A stretch of 64,000 nt of DNA from Tricholoma matsutake (taxonomy: Eukaryota > Basidiomycota > Agaricomycetes > Agaricales > Tricholomataceae): contig AP026540.1 of NCBI GenBank assembly GCA_026075535.2, positions 12,214,001 to 12,278,000 on the forward strand. Reading direction: 5' to 3'. The notes under the pieces are model-generated. The model saw nothing but the letters and a program-made list of their open reading frames with translations. It was not told the DNA's origin and made no database searches. Of the stretch, positions 48,131 through 60,260 are shown in pieces. The position numbers were made by a program, and so were the translations under genes. Every line of letters starts with the position of its first letter. Within the stretch, counting starts at the first letter, position 1.

Positions 48131-48308
48131 GTTTGTTTTTATTTCTTGTCTTGCAAACTGACTCATTTTAGCATAGATCCTTGTTTCCCTGGGTTATGTT
48201 ATTGAGTTGTGCAGGAGATTTCGAGTGAGTAATACTGTCTTCTCCTTCCTTTATGTCTCATCCAATTGCTTTCTTAGTTCTCATTGGATTCATCGCTTGT
48301 AGAGCACA

Positions 48309-50470
48309 ATGGCCAGCCAAAACATTGTTCACCTTACACCCCAAGTACTGAACTCAGACCACAGTTTGCTCCTCCACAAAAAAAATTATAATCAATGTAT
48401 GTCAACAGAATTTATGCATTCCCACTATCTCTGACTGGGACTATCAGGTGAGAGTTTTGAACATGGTGACGGGCGAGTGGGTGCTGTGGTCAGAAATGGT
48501 GAATGGTTTGTTACCAGCCTGAACATGGAATTTGTTCCCCAGCCCCCTCTTGGTCATACCCACAACATGCGTATCCATGCTGATTTCTGATATGGTGATG
48601 ACAATCCACTTCAGTGGCTGCAGCCATACATTGTCTCTGATTGTCATCTAGGTTCAATTCCATTGTGCCCTGGGCCTGACAATGCAATGTCCATTATGTG
48701 GTGGGATCCAGAACCCAAGGACTTCATGCCAACCACTGCAACTACCATTGGTGAGTTAGGGTTGATCAACAGGAAACACTTCACCTATCTCTTATACATG
48801 GTGTCTTCACTGTGTTCTTGTGCAGAAGAGTTCATGTTAGCGGAAACTTCTGAGAAGAAGAATGAAGCTATACCCTTGTTCTTGACTGTACTTATGCAGG
48901 GCGTGAAAAGGCTGGAAAATTTGCCCATGAGTTGTCGTCAGGTGTTCATGAATGTTTGCTATGTGCAGAGGTGCTATTTGGAGCTCCTTGCTGCACTAGA
49001 CTACTTGGAAGTGTTCTGTCCACATATGCGTGGTCTTTGCCCTGTTGCAAGCATGGTGGAATTGAGGATGGGGGTCCTCACTTATGATCCTGTTGTGGTC
49101 CAAGACTTTCTGCATGCAGGCCTACCTGTTTGGCTTATCTGTCCATATAACCTGCTCTACACTGCGAGGATTTACTCTGTCACCAATGTGCAGCTTCCTG
49201 AGGATTACCTTCATCTTGAAGATACCAGTCCCCCCTTCAAGGCTTTCTTCTCATGGACCATCCAAATCGATCTCATGTGTTCCATGCTTACCTTCGAGCT
49301 TTCTTCTCCTACCCCAATCCATTTGATATTGTGGATGAACCCTCAGTGGACCAACCATCGTCTTCTAACTCTATCCAGTCTTCAACTCCAATGGCTAGTT
49401 GGACCGCCAAAAACAAACCTTCTCAGGGGCAACCATGTACATACTTTCTCCACCTTCACATTCCATTACTAACTTAGTTATCAGATAATCGAAAAACTGG
49501 TCAAACTTCAAAACCTTCAGCAGGGCAAAACAAATTCATAGAGGAACCAAATCCACTGATACCCCCGGTAATTCCTGCATGGTGTCATGCGTTGGTGCAA
49601 GTTGATACCAATCCAGCCAATCAAGCAGGATGTTTCAGTCGTCCAACAGATGCGGGTTATGCATTTCCTGAACCTGGCATTATCTACAGAGGTCAATCAC
49701 CAGAATGACAAGCAAAATTACTCCTCAGTTGGCTTCAGCAACGGCCAGCTCTGATCTACAAGCTGACATCCTCGGAATCATCAGCACGAGTGTTATCAAA
49801 TCAGAGTTGGCATACAATGCTTACCTATGGTAATACAGCAATTTCGGATGGGAGTAAGGAGCAGACAAAGAGTGGTCATTGTTGTGCAGACATGCACCAG
49901 CTGCTGGGGAATTGTTTGGATGAAGCAGGGCTGGAATTGAAGACAGGGGGTGAGCAAGTTTTCTGGCATAAACAAGAACTATCGACAGGAGTGCTACCTT
50001 CCTTCAAGGTCTGTCAGGAGATCCTTTGGGAGCTCTATGAGCTAAATTTCAGATTTGAATTGCTTGCTCTGCACCGCCGAGCACAATTAGCGGTTGACAA
50101 CTCACTGGAACATCAAGATCATGTGCTGGCTTGCTTTCCAGGACATGGCCCACTTCTGGTTGCTGATCTTAGCCTTGCCAATCAAGGATTAGCTGCTCCT
50201 TCAACAGCTGAGCGAGCACCTTACCTTCTCACATTGGAGAGGCTGATGAAAGGATGGAAGGGAAGCACACCATCACAAATTGGTTCTGATGAAAAACCTG
50301 TTGAGAAATACTCTGCAGTTGAACTGACTGCTTTAGAACAGGCTGTGGCAAAGTTCTATACACAGTCGTTCTTCAATTTTTTTTGGTCGTGCAGCAATAG
50401 TCCCTCATCAGTTGCAGTCTGGGCCCTAACATTCATTGTCTATGTTCCAATTCCCTGTTTTGCACATCTA
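48309..50470 (+). pseudogene. KDZ-neighbouring companion protein A (uncharacterised agaricomycete family), decayed
   Basis: Likely start ATG 48309 (MASQNIVHLTPQVLNSD). Conserved blocks are NMEFVPQPPLGHTHNM, MWWDPEPKDFMPTTATTIG, LINRKHFTYLLYMV, RLENLPMSCRQVFMNVCYVQ, RCYLELLAALDYLEVFCPHM, GVLTYDPVVVQDFLHAGLPV, ADAGYAFPEPGI-like GYAFPEPGIIYRGQSPE, QEILWELYELNFRFELLALH and AVAKFYTQSFFNFF. I know this as a repeated, unnamed family of Agaricomycetes, often near KDZ transposases; no function is known to me. Damage: TGA at about 48587 and 49707 (the latter where relatives read SPER), and one extra T in the T-run at about 50378-50384, after which the shifted frame reads GRAAIVPHQL as in relatives. Divergent from the CxC1 transposase. 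Confidence 0.65.
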
Positions 50471-50700
50471 ACTATTATTTTCATGTTGCCGTTTTTGAAT
50501 ATCATCATTGTTGGGTCACTTCACATGTTATAAATGGATCTTTGGACAATTGTTTGCTTTAGCCTTTGGGCTACCTCAATAAGTATAGTTCAAGTTGAGT
50601 TAGAGTATTTTTGCATTTATTTTTTCATTTGACTCTTTACCAGGACCTCTAGACCAACCCATCTCAAGTTCAACTTATCACGATCCTACTGCACACTATG

Positions 50701-53700
50701 CCAGTTACTCATGCTGCTGCTGTGCGCAATACACCCATTGATGTTGGGGATACCCATCCTAAGCCTGTTCCGAAATGACAACAGAAGACTGCAAGAGTGA
50801 AAGCCAAAACAACAGCTGCATTGCCTACTGGTTCTGGGGATGTGGCTGCTGCAAGTGCACCTCTTTCTCCCAACTCTAATGATTCCACCCATGCTGCACA
50901 TGCTCAGAATCTTGCTCCTCCTCCTTCACATCTTCCTCACAAGGTTTCCACCACTTATAGTGCCTGTATTTTGAACCCCAGCGACATTAATCACCCAGCA
51001 CTGCGATTACTTGGGCATGGCGAAAGTGACCCCAATCCTGATCCTGATGCCGCGTTCATTTCCACCCATGTAAGGTGGGGTTGTGATGATTGTGAGGCTC
51101 CCCAAACTCCAGTCCCTGAATTGCCCTTGAATATGGACGTGTCTCCATGCCATCATGTGGCTTGTTCCCCTCCCCAGATGGAGGATGTGCAGAATAACAA
51201 TAATGAGTCACAATGCTCATCTCCAGAAAACTCCAGTAAACACACCCCCAAATTGCCACTCAGCTCCCCCTCTGGGTCTGATTATTCTGAGAGGAGAAGG
51301 GATGATGACCAGATGCGTCTGCAGAAAATTTGCCTTAGAGGACCTTGGGCTGTGACTCCAACACAAGAAGAACAAGATGAGGAAGATGATCACATACTTG
51401 ATCAGAAAGCACTAGTCTCACCATCACAGTTCACAGCTGCACAGAAGGGGAAAGGAAAGAGGAAAAGAAAGGCATCCACTAGTCATTGTCCATTGAGCTA
51501 TGATGGGGATGATGCAGGCAATGTCTTGGACCACAACACTAGTGAACAACAACTGTTCAGATCAGGCCCCATTCAAGGAGCCACTAAAGCTCAAGTGATT
51601 GAGGCCTGGTGAATTTACCATGAGACAGTGGTGGCAATTGCACATGAAGAGGGGAAGCCTGTCAATCTGTTGTTCAACATTGTTGGTGAAAACACAGTGA
51701 AGCCTCATTGCATCAACATATGGAATGCCTTCCAGTCATGGTATCCTGAGCATGGTGAAATCAAATGTGAAGATGATAGTATGCATGATTTTGTTTCATT
51801 TTTGCTCAGACTTCTAACCTTACTGTAGTGTCTAGCACAGATTACGCTGGCATCATTCACGAAGAGTACAGAGTACAACAAGAAGCTTGTTGAGCTTGGT
51901 GACAAGGCCAACAACCCAGCAGCTAGACAGCTCCATTTCAAGGTACAGCTTGACTGGTACAAATCAAAAATGCAAGATTTCATCTACTTGAAGAAGAACA
52001 ATGGTAACTTCGATGCTGTGGTAGCCAATATTGTGGACAAGTTTGATCATTTGGTGAGTTCTCATTCATTTTGTTGAACATGTCTTGAACAGTCTGTGAC
52101 AGGGTCTGAGTGCATGGGAGCAGTACAGTGTTCATTGCTTCAGGTTTATCATCGACCCCAGCCGTGATTCGAGAGGTCATACATCCAGCATGACATGGGG
52201 TAGTGGGCTGCTGTACAAGGAGTTGTGGAATACATACGATTTGACAGTCATGAAACAGCTAAGTGATTATGAAGGGATATTCAAGTAAGCTATGCTAGCT
52301 TCCATTTCATCCTTTCTTTTATGCTCAGTCTACTACAGGGGCTTAGAAGCCCTGAAGGCTGGAAGAGAATATGCACAGGAGCAATATTCAGTTGACCTTC
52401 GCAAGATATATGGTGAGGGAGAACATGATTATACACATCGCTTATTTGGGGAATTTCTGCATGTTTATATCTGTATGTCTTTCTTTCCCAGATGTTTGAT
52501 GTGATATTAATCCTGTCATCTCTAGTACATATCATTCATGAGCAAGTTCACCCTGGCAATGCAAAGAAGATGCAGATGGCTTGGGCATGCTGGCCTGAAT
52601 TTGCCTTCCATTACCAAATTCAATTGGTTGGTTGGCCAGCTGAGATCAAAAAGGTTCCTGGGCCTGGCTTTAACCTCAAAGTTGACCTGAAATCCAAAGT
52701 CCTGACAAAGTTGATTTATGCACGCATTCAGGCATTGTCTCATGATGAAGGCAAGGATGGGGTTGTGGATGAGGGCCCGCTGTGTCATATTGAACCTTGG
52801 ACAGATGGTATGTGGTTTATTGATTAGTTTTATGTTGTATTGTGACACTTGTTGCACAGAGAAGAAAGAACTACCTGATGAAAAGCTGATGTCAGTCCCC
52901 CTCATGCTCAACAATTGTGAACCAGCAAATACACTAATGACACTCATGGAATCCAAGAAGTTCATGCAAAGGGTTGGGCAGAGCAAGAGTGGGCAGTCTG
53001 GCCAAATACCAATCCATCCGTCGGCTTCAGAGTCATTAGATCCCAATAAAAATCCACACTCATGCCCACACCATCCTCATCCAGCACAGGCTCCATGAGT
53101 GGCTACTACAGATGCTCCATATATTAACAAGAACCAACACCGACATCATGTACCCCCCCACATTACACTCAGTTCATGCACTGCTGCAGAGGCTTCAGAT
53201 CCAGAGGAAACTCCACACACACGCACACACCCTCATTGAGCACAGTCTCAGGTGCCACATGCTACTGAGAGTTGGGATGAAGATGTGCATCCAACAGTTG
53301 TCAATGACCATGGACATGTTTCCAATGCGACCACTCATCATCATGAATCCCTGCAATCCCTTCACCCTCACCTGGAAACTGTGCAATATGATGAGCAAAG
53401 GTCACACAATGTTCCTCTTGCCACCCATCACCATCAGGGGTATCATGAGGAATCTTACCAGAACAAAAGATATGCATTACTCCAGGCACCTGTTCAAGCC
53501 CATCATCAATGCCCTGCCACTGATGCAGACCTCAACATTCATTCTTGTGTGGGTACAGGTGTACACATGCAAAATATCAATTATCATGAGTACAACAATG
53601 GACCTATTGGAGATGGCCATTACCTGCCACGAGAGATACCAGCAGATACACACATTCCATTTTGTTGATCTCCTCCAGGTCTGACAGAAACTGGACAATC

Positions 53701-54067
53701 TAACAATGGTTGAGCATATCGCCAACCTCTTGCACATAATAGACGTGATCTAGTTGAGTCTCAACCCAGCCATGTAAATCAAGCTCATCATTTCATGGTC
53801 TCTCGACAGCATGAACATTCTGTTGAGCCATTGGCGAAGAAATGCAGGATTCATGACACTGATGAGCACACTCCTCGCCAAGTACTTCCTATGCCACGTG
53901 GAGCTGGCAATCAAGTAGCTGGTTCATCACATTCAAGAATGCCACATTCTTCAGAAGTGGGACCTTCACAACACAGACAACATCGAGTGTTTGAAGATTA
54001 CCTTGAGCCACTTGGTGAGGATCCCAACGGTTATGACTTGTACAATGATGCTGGTTATTATACCTGA
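50701..54067 (+). pseudogene. KDZ-neighbouring companion protein B (uncharacterised agaricomycete family), decayed
   Basis: Starts near ATG 50698-50701 (MPVTHAAAVRNTPIDVGD) with a long disordered, acidic/basic N-terminus, a Lys/Arg cluster (KGKGKRKRKAS), then the conserved module: GATKAQVIEAW, VNLLFNIVGENTVKPHCINI, WNAFQSWYPEHGEIKCED, QLDWYKSKMQDF-like VQLDWYKSKMQDFIYLKKNN, HCFRFIIDPSRDSRGHTSS and MAWACWPEFAFHYQIQLVGW. MSVPLMLNNCEPAN and FMQRVGQSKSGQ follow before a His/Pro-rich tail ending at 54067. At least four introns are needed (for example near 51770-51840 and 52056-52104). TGA at 50776-50778 and 51610-51612, and several stops in the tail, break it. The family is widespread and unnamed; its function is unknown. 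Same strand as companion A, 230 bp downstream, so probably part of one cassette. Confidence 0.6.
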
Positions 54068-54343
54068 CCGTTCATCATGTTGAATGAGTTTTTCTTTATC
54101 TGGTGATTGTTCTGAACCAGTTTTCCTTTACCAATACCATCCATACTTATGTCCACTCCATACTTATGTACTATGAAGTATGATTTATGCCCAACTTATG
54201 TCTATGCAAATTATATATTCAATGTTGATATCTCAGTCATATTTGACACTACTGGTTCTGATGTCCTCTCTTGTTTTTGTGTGTTTCTCTCTTGTGAACT
54301 GCCATTTATTAAATAGCTGGGAATAGTACTATGTTCTTGGCAG

Positions 54344-54781
54344 CTTACAGCGCTTTGCATAAAGCTTGACAGTTGCTGAAATTTGATAAACATGAGCAAA
54401 TTTGATGTCGTGGTCATTTTATGGCTTCCACAATGGCTTTCTAGCTTATATTCTGGTGAAGGAGGTGTAGATAAATGGTCTCAGAGTGTCATTATATGCA
54501 AATAGTTGACTGTGTATAATTTTATACTTCCAAAATAGATCTCTAGAAGATTCTGGCTTGCATATGATCAAATATCATTATTTCTCAGTACAGCACTTCA
54601 GAGGACATGTTGAATAGAAATTTACTTGGTAGTAAACTCCTAAGACCATTTATATACACTTCCTTCACCAAAATATATGCTAGAAAGCCATTGTGGAAGC
54701 CATAAAATGACCAGGACATCAAATTTGCTCATGTTTATCAAATTTTGGCAACTGTCAAGCTTTATGCAAAGCACTGTAAGA
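54344..54781. repeat. Fold-back repeat (arms about 142 bp, loop about 154 bp)
   Basis: 54344-54485 is the reverse complement of about 54640-54781 with few mismatches (for example GCCATTGTGGAAGCCATAAA against its complement). No TIR-type ends or target duplication were recognised. It sits just 3' of companion B, so it could be part of an element end or an independent fold-back element. Confidence 0.8.
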
Positions 54782-57331
54782 AAAAGAGAGGAAAAAAGAG
54801 ATGACTCCAAGATTCAACTTTTAATGGTCACAAACTTCTATACTACAAATTATTTTTCAAATCCACTATTATAAACATAACAATAGAGTAGTTACTGGTT
54901 GCAATACTGAAATAAAACATCCATATTGTTGTATTTATCTGAGTCATACTTGTGTCCAACTACAAAACTAGTAGTGGAGTCTCCACTACTTTCTCATCTA
55001 GTATTATTTCCACCAACAGACCTTGGTAGTCATTTAAAGTATATTTCAAGGCTAGGACTACATAACTTTCAAATAAGATTTGTATGGCTGGAGATGCCCA
55101 GCAATGTGTGATGTGACAGATAGGGAGTCCCCTATACTTGGGACTAGACCAGATCTACAGTGGGAATGCCCACAACAGTTGGACCTCCCCATGATATACT
55201 TGGTCCAGATACACTCCTATGGGCTGGACTTGTAGTGTTGCCATGGCTTGAGCCACATTTTTTGCTATCTTGGGAAATAAATTACATAAAATCACTAAAA
55301 TATTCGAGGAGCTAGATCCCATCAAAAGCCAAGGGGTCTCCTGCCAACTCTAAGCGATCAGAGAAGTGGTTCCTGAGATATTATGGTGGCTTTGAAATGT
55401 CGTAGCCCTGGTGTACCCACCATCCACCCAACGAGCAGGTGCTCATTGGCATGGGGTGGGTGTGTTGTCAGTTTTGTGGGTCTCCTAGTTCAGAGGGGTT
55501 GGGGGGAGGGGTCAGTGATGTGGCATGCAAGGGAGGGGGTAGGTGGGTGCTTACCAGGTGGGTATCCTGCTCCACAGGTCTCCTAGTACCCCTCTGCCAT
55601 CTCCTATCCTTTATTGACACCCTCACATCCCATTTGGATGGGGAGGAGGGGGCTGGCATGGGTGTCATCGGGTCTGGGTCGTTCTGGGTCCTGGTGCTGG
55701 TAGGCGTTGTTGTTGTCATCGTCGTCGACTGCACACACTCACAATTCACCCTACGAGCAGGGGCTCATAGGCATGGGGTGGGTGTGTTGGCTCGTTTGTG
55801 GGTGGTGGTGTCATTACTAGTAGATTATAACCTAGAAAACTAAAAAAACGAGTTAGTTAGTTTATAAAAACAAAAATCAAATGAAAAAAACTTACGTGGG
55901 CCCGCATTGGCTCATTTGCAGGTGGTGGCATCATTACCAGTAGATTATAACCTAGAAAGCTAAAGAAACAGGTTAGTTAGTTTATAAAAACAAAAAGCAA
56001 ACAAAAAAAAAACTTATGTAGGGACCAAACAACACGATCTGTGTCGTTTGGGCCCACGTTCCATCCAGTCGGCTCATTTGTGGGTGGTGGTGATGGCGGA
56101 TTGGGCATGGGAGCGGTGGTGGTGGGTGTCCATGCAGTGGTGGTGGGTGTCCATGCAGTGGTGGTGGTGGTGGTGGTGGTGAGTGATGAGCTGGCACATT
56201 TGATGATGTGGCTATATGCTTTGTCATACACAGCTGCACCACAGTACCTAATGCAAATAGATGATACCTTACACAAGGTACTGTGGTGTAATGGTTATAT
56301 TGCATATTATAATTACATAAGCAACCTACAGGGATCTGCATTCAATTCCTTTTCTTACACACTTTTTCAGTGGAATCTGACTGGACTCCCAGTGGACTCC
56401 ACTGGACTAGTCTGAGTCACATAGCTATACTCTGCTAGGATGTTGTAATATCAAGTGCAAACAGGGATGAAGACAACATAGGGCAAGAGCCACTGCTGTA
56501 TGCCAATTGTGAAGGAATATGCTACAACCATTAATATGTGAGGTCTATGTAACATTACACAACAGATTTAAATATTCTACCTCATTGGATGTAGCTATAG
56601 CATGAACAAAAACACATCCACCCCTTGCTCACAACATGACCTATGTGTCTGGCACATTGCAATGCCAGTAGCAACTAGTAAAGAAATTACAGAAAATGCA
56701 TTGCAGGTCTGTTGCTACATCACAAGTTTACAAAGTACTGCCAGTTGAAATCTTGAAGTTCCATTCAGGAGTCCTTAATTGTGACTTGATTATGACAGTG
56801 TGCTTCAAAGTGTGATGGTGCCATTGTACAGGTAGGTCGAAGGGTACATAATCCAACTATTCTAGATAGCCATGACAAATAGCAGACAATAAAACCAAAG
56901 AAACCCTGATCTCCTGATGTGTGTTCTGGAAAAGGAGATTTGGGAGAGTCTTCTTCCTTGCCACATCCAGTTCGCAAAAAGTCTCCTAGAAAAGCTGCTC
57001 AGTCAGCAATTTCTTCTTCTCACAACGGGCAAGTTCCAAGGCAGTTGACTTGCGGTTGACTCATGGTTGACTGGAGTTTGCACCTTATTACATAATCCTA
57101 CCAAATTGAGCACTTGGATTGATGCTTCCTTTTACAAACAAATATCTGTTTAAATCAATAGGTTCATGATAGTGACTATGGTAAGACATGCATCAGAATG
57201 TTGCATGGGATGGTTAGAGGATGTACATCAGTTACAATAGCAACCAATTTTGATGTTTCTATTAAAATGGTCCAAAACAGCTGTCATTCTTTCCCCCTCT
57301 TTTCCTTCACTGAGGCTTCACCAAGTTCACC
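54782..57331. repeat. Low-complexity intergenic region with direct repeats
   Basis: A unit of about 115 bp containing AGTAGATTATAACCTAGAAA and TTAGTTAGTTTATAAAAACA occurs twice (about 55800-55905 and 55918-56025). A 21-bp minisatellite (GTCCATGCAGTGGTGGTGGGT) and a TGG run lie at about 56105-56180. Another direct repeat carries GGCATGGGGTGGGTGTGTTG (about 55449 and 55771). No gene supported; the G-rich strand could form G-quadruplex-like structures. Confidence 0.65.
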
Positions 57332-59100
57332 ATGCCTCCAGTCATATGCAACTGCACAATTTGTAGCACAAAAACCATCTTCATCAATGGTGTTGAACAG
57401 CCAGGACAGTATGTTGATGGTTCTACTTGTTTGAAGCATGAGAAACAGGATAAATGGCCTGTTTCACAACTGGCAAAGGGGAAGCAGCAATCATCATCCC
57501 CAAGCCCATCACCAAAACATTCTAGAGCTTCTAATTCTCCCACAGGTAAGTGCTACATTGTTATTGTTAGATAAAGACTAATAGTAATTATGCAGATATC
57601 AACTTTTCTACAGTACTTATCACAAAGATGATCTGCCTCCTTGTCATCTGGCTCCACAATAGAGCTGGTGTGAGTTGTTCTATCACCAACAAAATTCTAC
57701 ATGGACTTCAACTTATTATTTCTGTGACTCTCTCTATTGTTGAGGTTGCTCTTTCATCATCTGGACTCAATGTCCAGCTTCCAAAGATCAAACATCCATA
57801 CAGCATATCAGCTTCACTGCTCAGAGCCAGAAATCATTTGGACAGCATGCTGCCCCAAGTGCTTTTCCCTCTTTTCTCATCCTATTCCTTGGCAATGTCA
57901 GTGGAAGGCATCCCCAAGATCACAATCCTGTAACACAAAACTCTGGACAACTCAGAATACTCCAAATGGGCCTAAATGGGTCCCATGTCATCTATACACT
58001 ACACAATCCTTTGATTCTTGGCTTCAGTTCTTTTTATCTTCCAAGGTCATTGAAGACAGCCTTCAGGAGGCTTTCAAAACCATATACCAGCTGCCTTTGG
58101 TGCCACTATGAATGATATCCAGGATAGTCCTGCTTGGGATGACTTGCAGGGTTTTCTACAGTCTCCTTATCATCTAATATTTGGAATCTATATTGATTGG
58201 TTCAATCCTTATACCAAAAAGATTGCTGGTAAGTTATTAACAAATTCTGCATAGACTATGACACAGCTTATTTTATATATAGGCAAAAAAGTGTCTTGTG
58301 GAGCAATCCTGCTTTATTGCTTGAACTTACCTTTTCATCTTCAGTATCGATTTGAGAATACATTTATTGTTGGTCTCACACCTCCTCCCCATCTTCCTGA
58401 CTGCACAACGATCTCTCATCTTCTTGAACCTGTTATTAAATCTGTTGCCAAGTATGGTGCTGCACCAGGCCAAAATTTGCCAACATCTAGACATCCTGAT
58501 GGCATCTCTGTGAAAGAAAAAATTGCACCTGTGATTGCTGATCTTGAGGGAAGTCGCAAGGCTACTGGCTTTTTGGGACATGGTGCTACAATGTTCTGTT
58601 CTTTCTGCCTCTGCACCAGTGATCAGCTAGAGGATCTCAATATTCAATCTTGGGAACTCCATAATGGTGCACAGGTGCAAGCACAGGTAGAGGCATGGTT
58701 GCATCAGACAACCAAAGCTGGTCGAAATGCTCTGCAAAAGACAATTGGTGTGCGATGGACTCCACTGCATAATCTTCCATATTTGGATCCAGTCAAACAT
58801 GTCGTACTAGGTTTTATGCATAACTGGCTTGAGGGTGTTTTACAGCATCAACTTCATGCACTCTGGGGAATTGGATGGGATGAAGATGAAAGCCAAAAAG
58901 TTAAAGAGGTGGAAAAGGATGAGCAGTGGAGTGAGGCAGATGTATCAAATTCTGCTGATGAATTGGATGACCTTTTTCCAGAAGCAGCTAAACATAATCT
59001 TGAGGCTGCAATGGCAATGCACCATACACCACCACCTATGTCTCCCTTGCCATCTTCTTCTGAATTATCAGACTCATCCTCATCATCTGTTACGATTTCG
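57332..59100 (+). pseudogene. tnp2-type transposase, 3'-truncated
   Basis: Start MPPVICNCTICSTKTIFING, a small Cys/His N-terminal motif (C-x-C-x2-C...H) seen in agaricomycete tnp2 proteins. After an intron from about 57545 and a damaged exon comes CPKCFSLFSHPIPWQCQW, then HLYTTQSFDSWLQFFLS, PAWDDLQGFLQ, IFGIYIDWFNPYTKKIAG, KKVSCGAILLYCLNLPFHLQ, FIVGLTPPPHLPDC, GFLGHGATMFCSFCLC, VRWTPLHNLPYLDPVKHVVL and FMHNWLEGVLQHQLHALWG. This is the order of the Transposase family tnp2 (CACTA-like, PF02992), including the acidic residue in IDWFNP. The downstream half of the catalytic domain is missing: after an acidic linker (about 58990-59090) the frame runs into the gypsy leader. Truncation by that insertion is the simplest explanation. 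Confidence 0.8.
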
Positions 59101-59360
59101 CTATCGGGACCCGTGAGTCTGGGGCACTTTATTTTTCTGATTCGACTCGACTCACTTCTGATGGGAGATGCTTTGATGCATGGTGACTCCATGCACCCGA
59201 ACCCACTCCCACACATGCTGTGGCACGACAGCCCCTTGACATTGGATCCATAACATCGGATGCCTCATGCAAGGCATGAGGCCTGTCATTTCTATTGTTC
59301 TTTCTATTTATACTTGATAATGATCCTGCATTCCGATTGGATGATAGGTATCTTCAAACT

Positions 59361-59370
59361 GTATATAAGC
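59361..59370 (+). promoter_or_regulatory. TATA box of the gypsy LTR
   Basis: GTATATAAGC about 140 bp after the LTR start. A start site 25-35 bp downstream would put the RNA 5' end at the base of the stem-loop array that begins at 59394. Confidence 0.6.
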
Positions 59371-59393
59371 TGTAGTAATACTGCCTGTATTCC

Positions 59394-59668
59394 TCAGCTT
59401 GACCTAATTCAATATACAGTCTTAAACTCAACTTGAACAACTCGACGGTCTAAGAAGCCCTTAGCTGTGATAACATGAACTCGACAGTTGGAAAGCCTCC
59501 AACTGTGATACACAAACCAATGGTATACTCAGAAAGCCTCTGAGTACAATCAACCATGATTGCTTGAGGTGAAGGCCGAAAGCCCAAAACACTAGGAAAG
59601 CCTCCTAGTGCAATAAACAAAGACAAGTTTGAGTTAAGACCAATAGGCTTTAAAAAAGGTCAAGCTGA
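59394..59668 (+). other. Multibranched stem-loop array in the gypsy leader, copy 1
   Basis: A 12-bp perfect outer stem pairs TCAGCTTGACCT (59394-59405) with AGGTCAAGCTGA (59657-59668). A second stem of about 16 bp pairs 59419-59435 with 59624-59640. Inside lies a row of small hairpins: CTAAG/CTTAG with loop AAGCC (59450-59464), ACAGTTGG/CCAACTGT (59484-59506), TACTCAG/CTGAGTA (59526-59546) and CACTAGG/CCTAGTG (59590-59610), the last three all with loop AAAGCCT. A further GAAAGCC at about 59578 has no clear stem. The stems differ in sequence while the loop is constant. As RNA this is a closed multi-helix domain near the predicted transcript 5' end. Function unknown; packaging, translation or dimerisation are possibilities. 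Confidence 0.7.
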
Positions 59669-59701
59669 TCTACAAAGTCCACCTACCTAGGTGCAGACAC
59701 A

Positions 59702-60228
59702 ATGTCTTTCACACAAAGCCCAGAACGACCTCCAACCGGAGCATCATCATCAGGAAGAACCCTGTGGTATAGATACCAGGGTCAACTAGTACAATACTCA
59801 GAACCAGCACAGAAGTGGTTCTCAAAGAGAACAAGTAACGAAGAACCCCGATACCTTGATGAAGAAGACTTTAGATCTTTTGACAAAGAAGAAACCCCAG
59901 AATGAGATCCATTCTCCCTATCCAACGACAACACCAACATGTCCACCAAACCCACCGCGTCAACCAAAGAGATTAGAATCCGAACCCCCTCCGACTTCAC
60001 AGGGGACCAAACAAGAACTGTGAAGTTCTTACAAGAAGTGAAACTCTATCTGAGAGTGAACCATGGAATCTACAACACCAATGAAAAAAAGATCATCTTC
60101 ACATTGTCATTTATGAATGGAGGAACCGCCGCACCCTGGGCACAGACATGGGCAGAAAAGGATGACCTAGGAACATGGTCAGCCTTCGAGATGGCACTCA
60201 AAGTAGCATTCACACCGATCGACAAAGC
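59702..60228 (+). pseudogene. gypsy gag, N-terminal part
   Basis: Frame from ATG 59702: MSFTQSPERPPTGASSSG, LWYRYQGQLVQYSEPAQKWF, an acidic linker, a TGA at 59903-59905 (probably former Arg), then the retrotransposon gag domain: IRIRTPSDFTGDQTRTVKFL, QEVKLYLRVNHGIYNTNEKK and TWSAFEMALKVAFTPIDKA. The frame is cut at 60228 by the insertion at 60229-61436 and resumes at 61437 as GRARTKMKTLKQG. Without the insertion the domain is continuous. Confidence 0.85.
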
Positions 60229-60260
60229 TATAAGCTGTAGTAATACTGTCTGTATTCCTT

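Noticed and set aside
55977..56341. Pro/Thr-run ORFs near 56 kb
   Set aside because: Arise from the TGG microsatellite read on the minus strand.
59484..59610. Hammerhead or twister ribozymes suggested by GAAA next to stems
   Set aside because: The conserved CUGANGA core of hammerheads and the twister core are absent; the hairpins are simple stem-loops.
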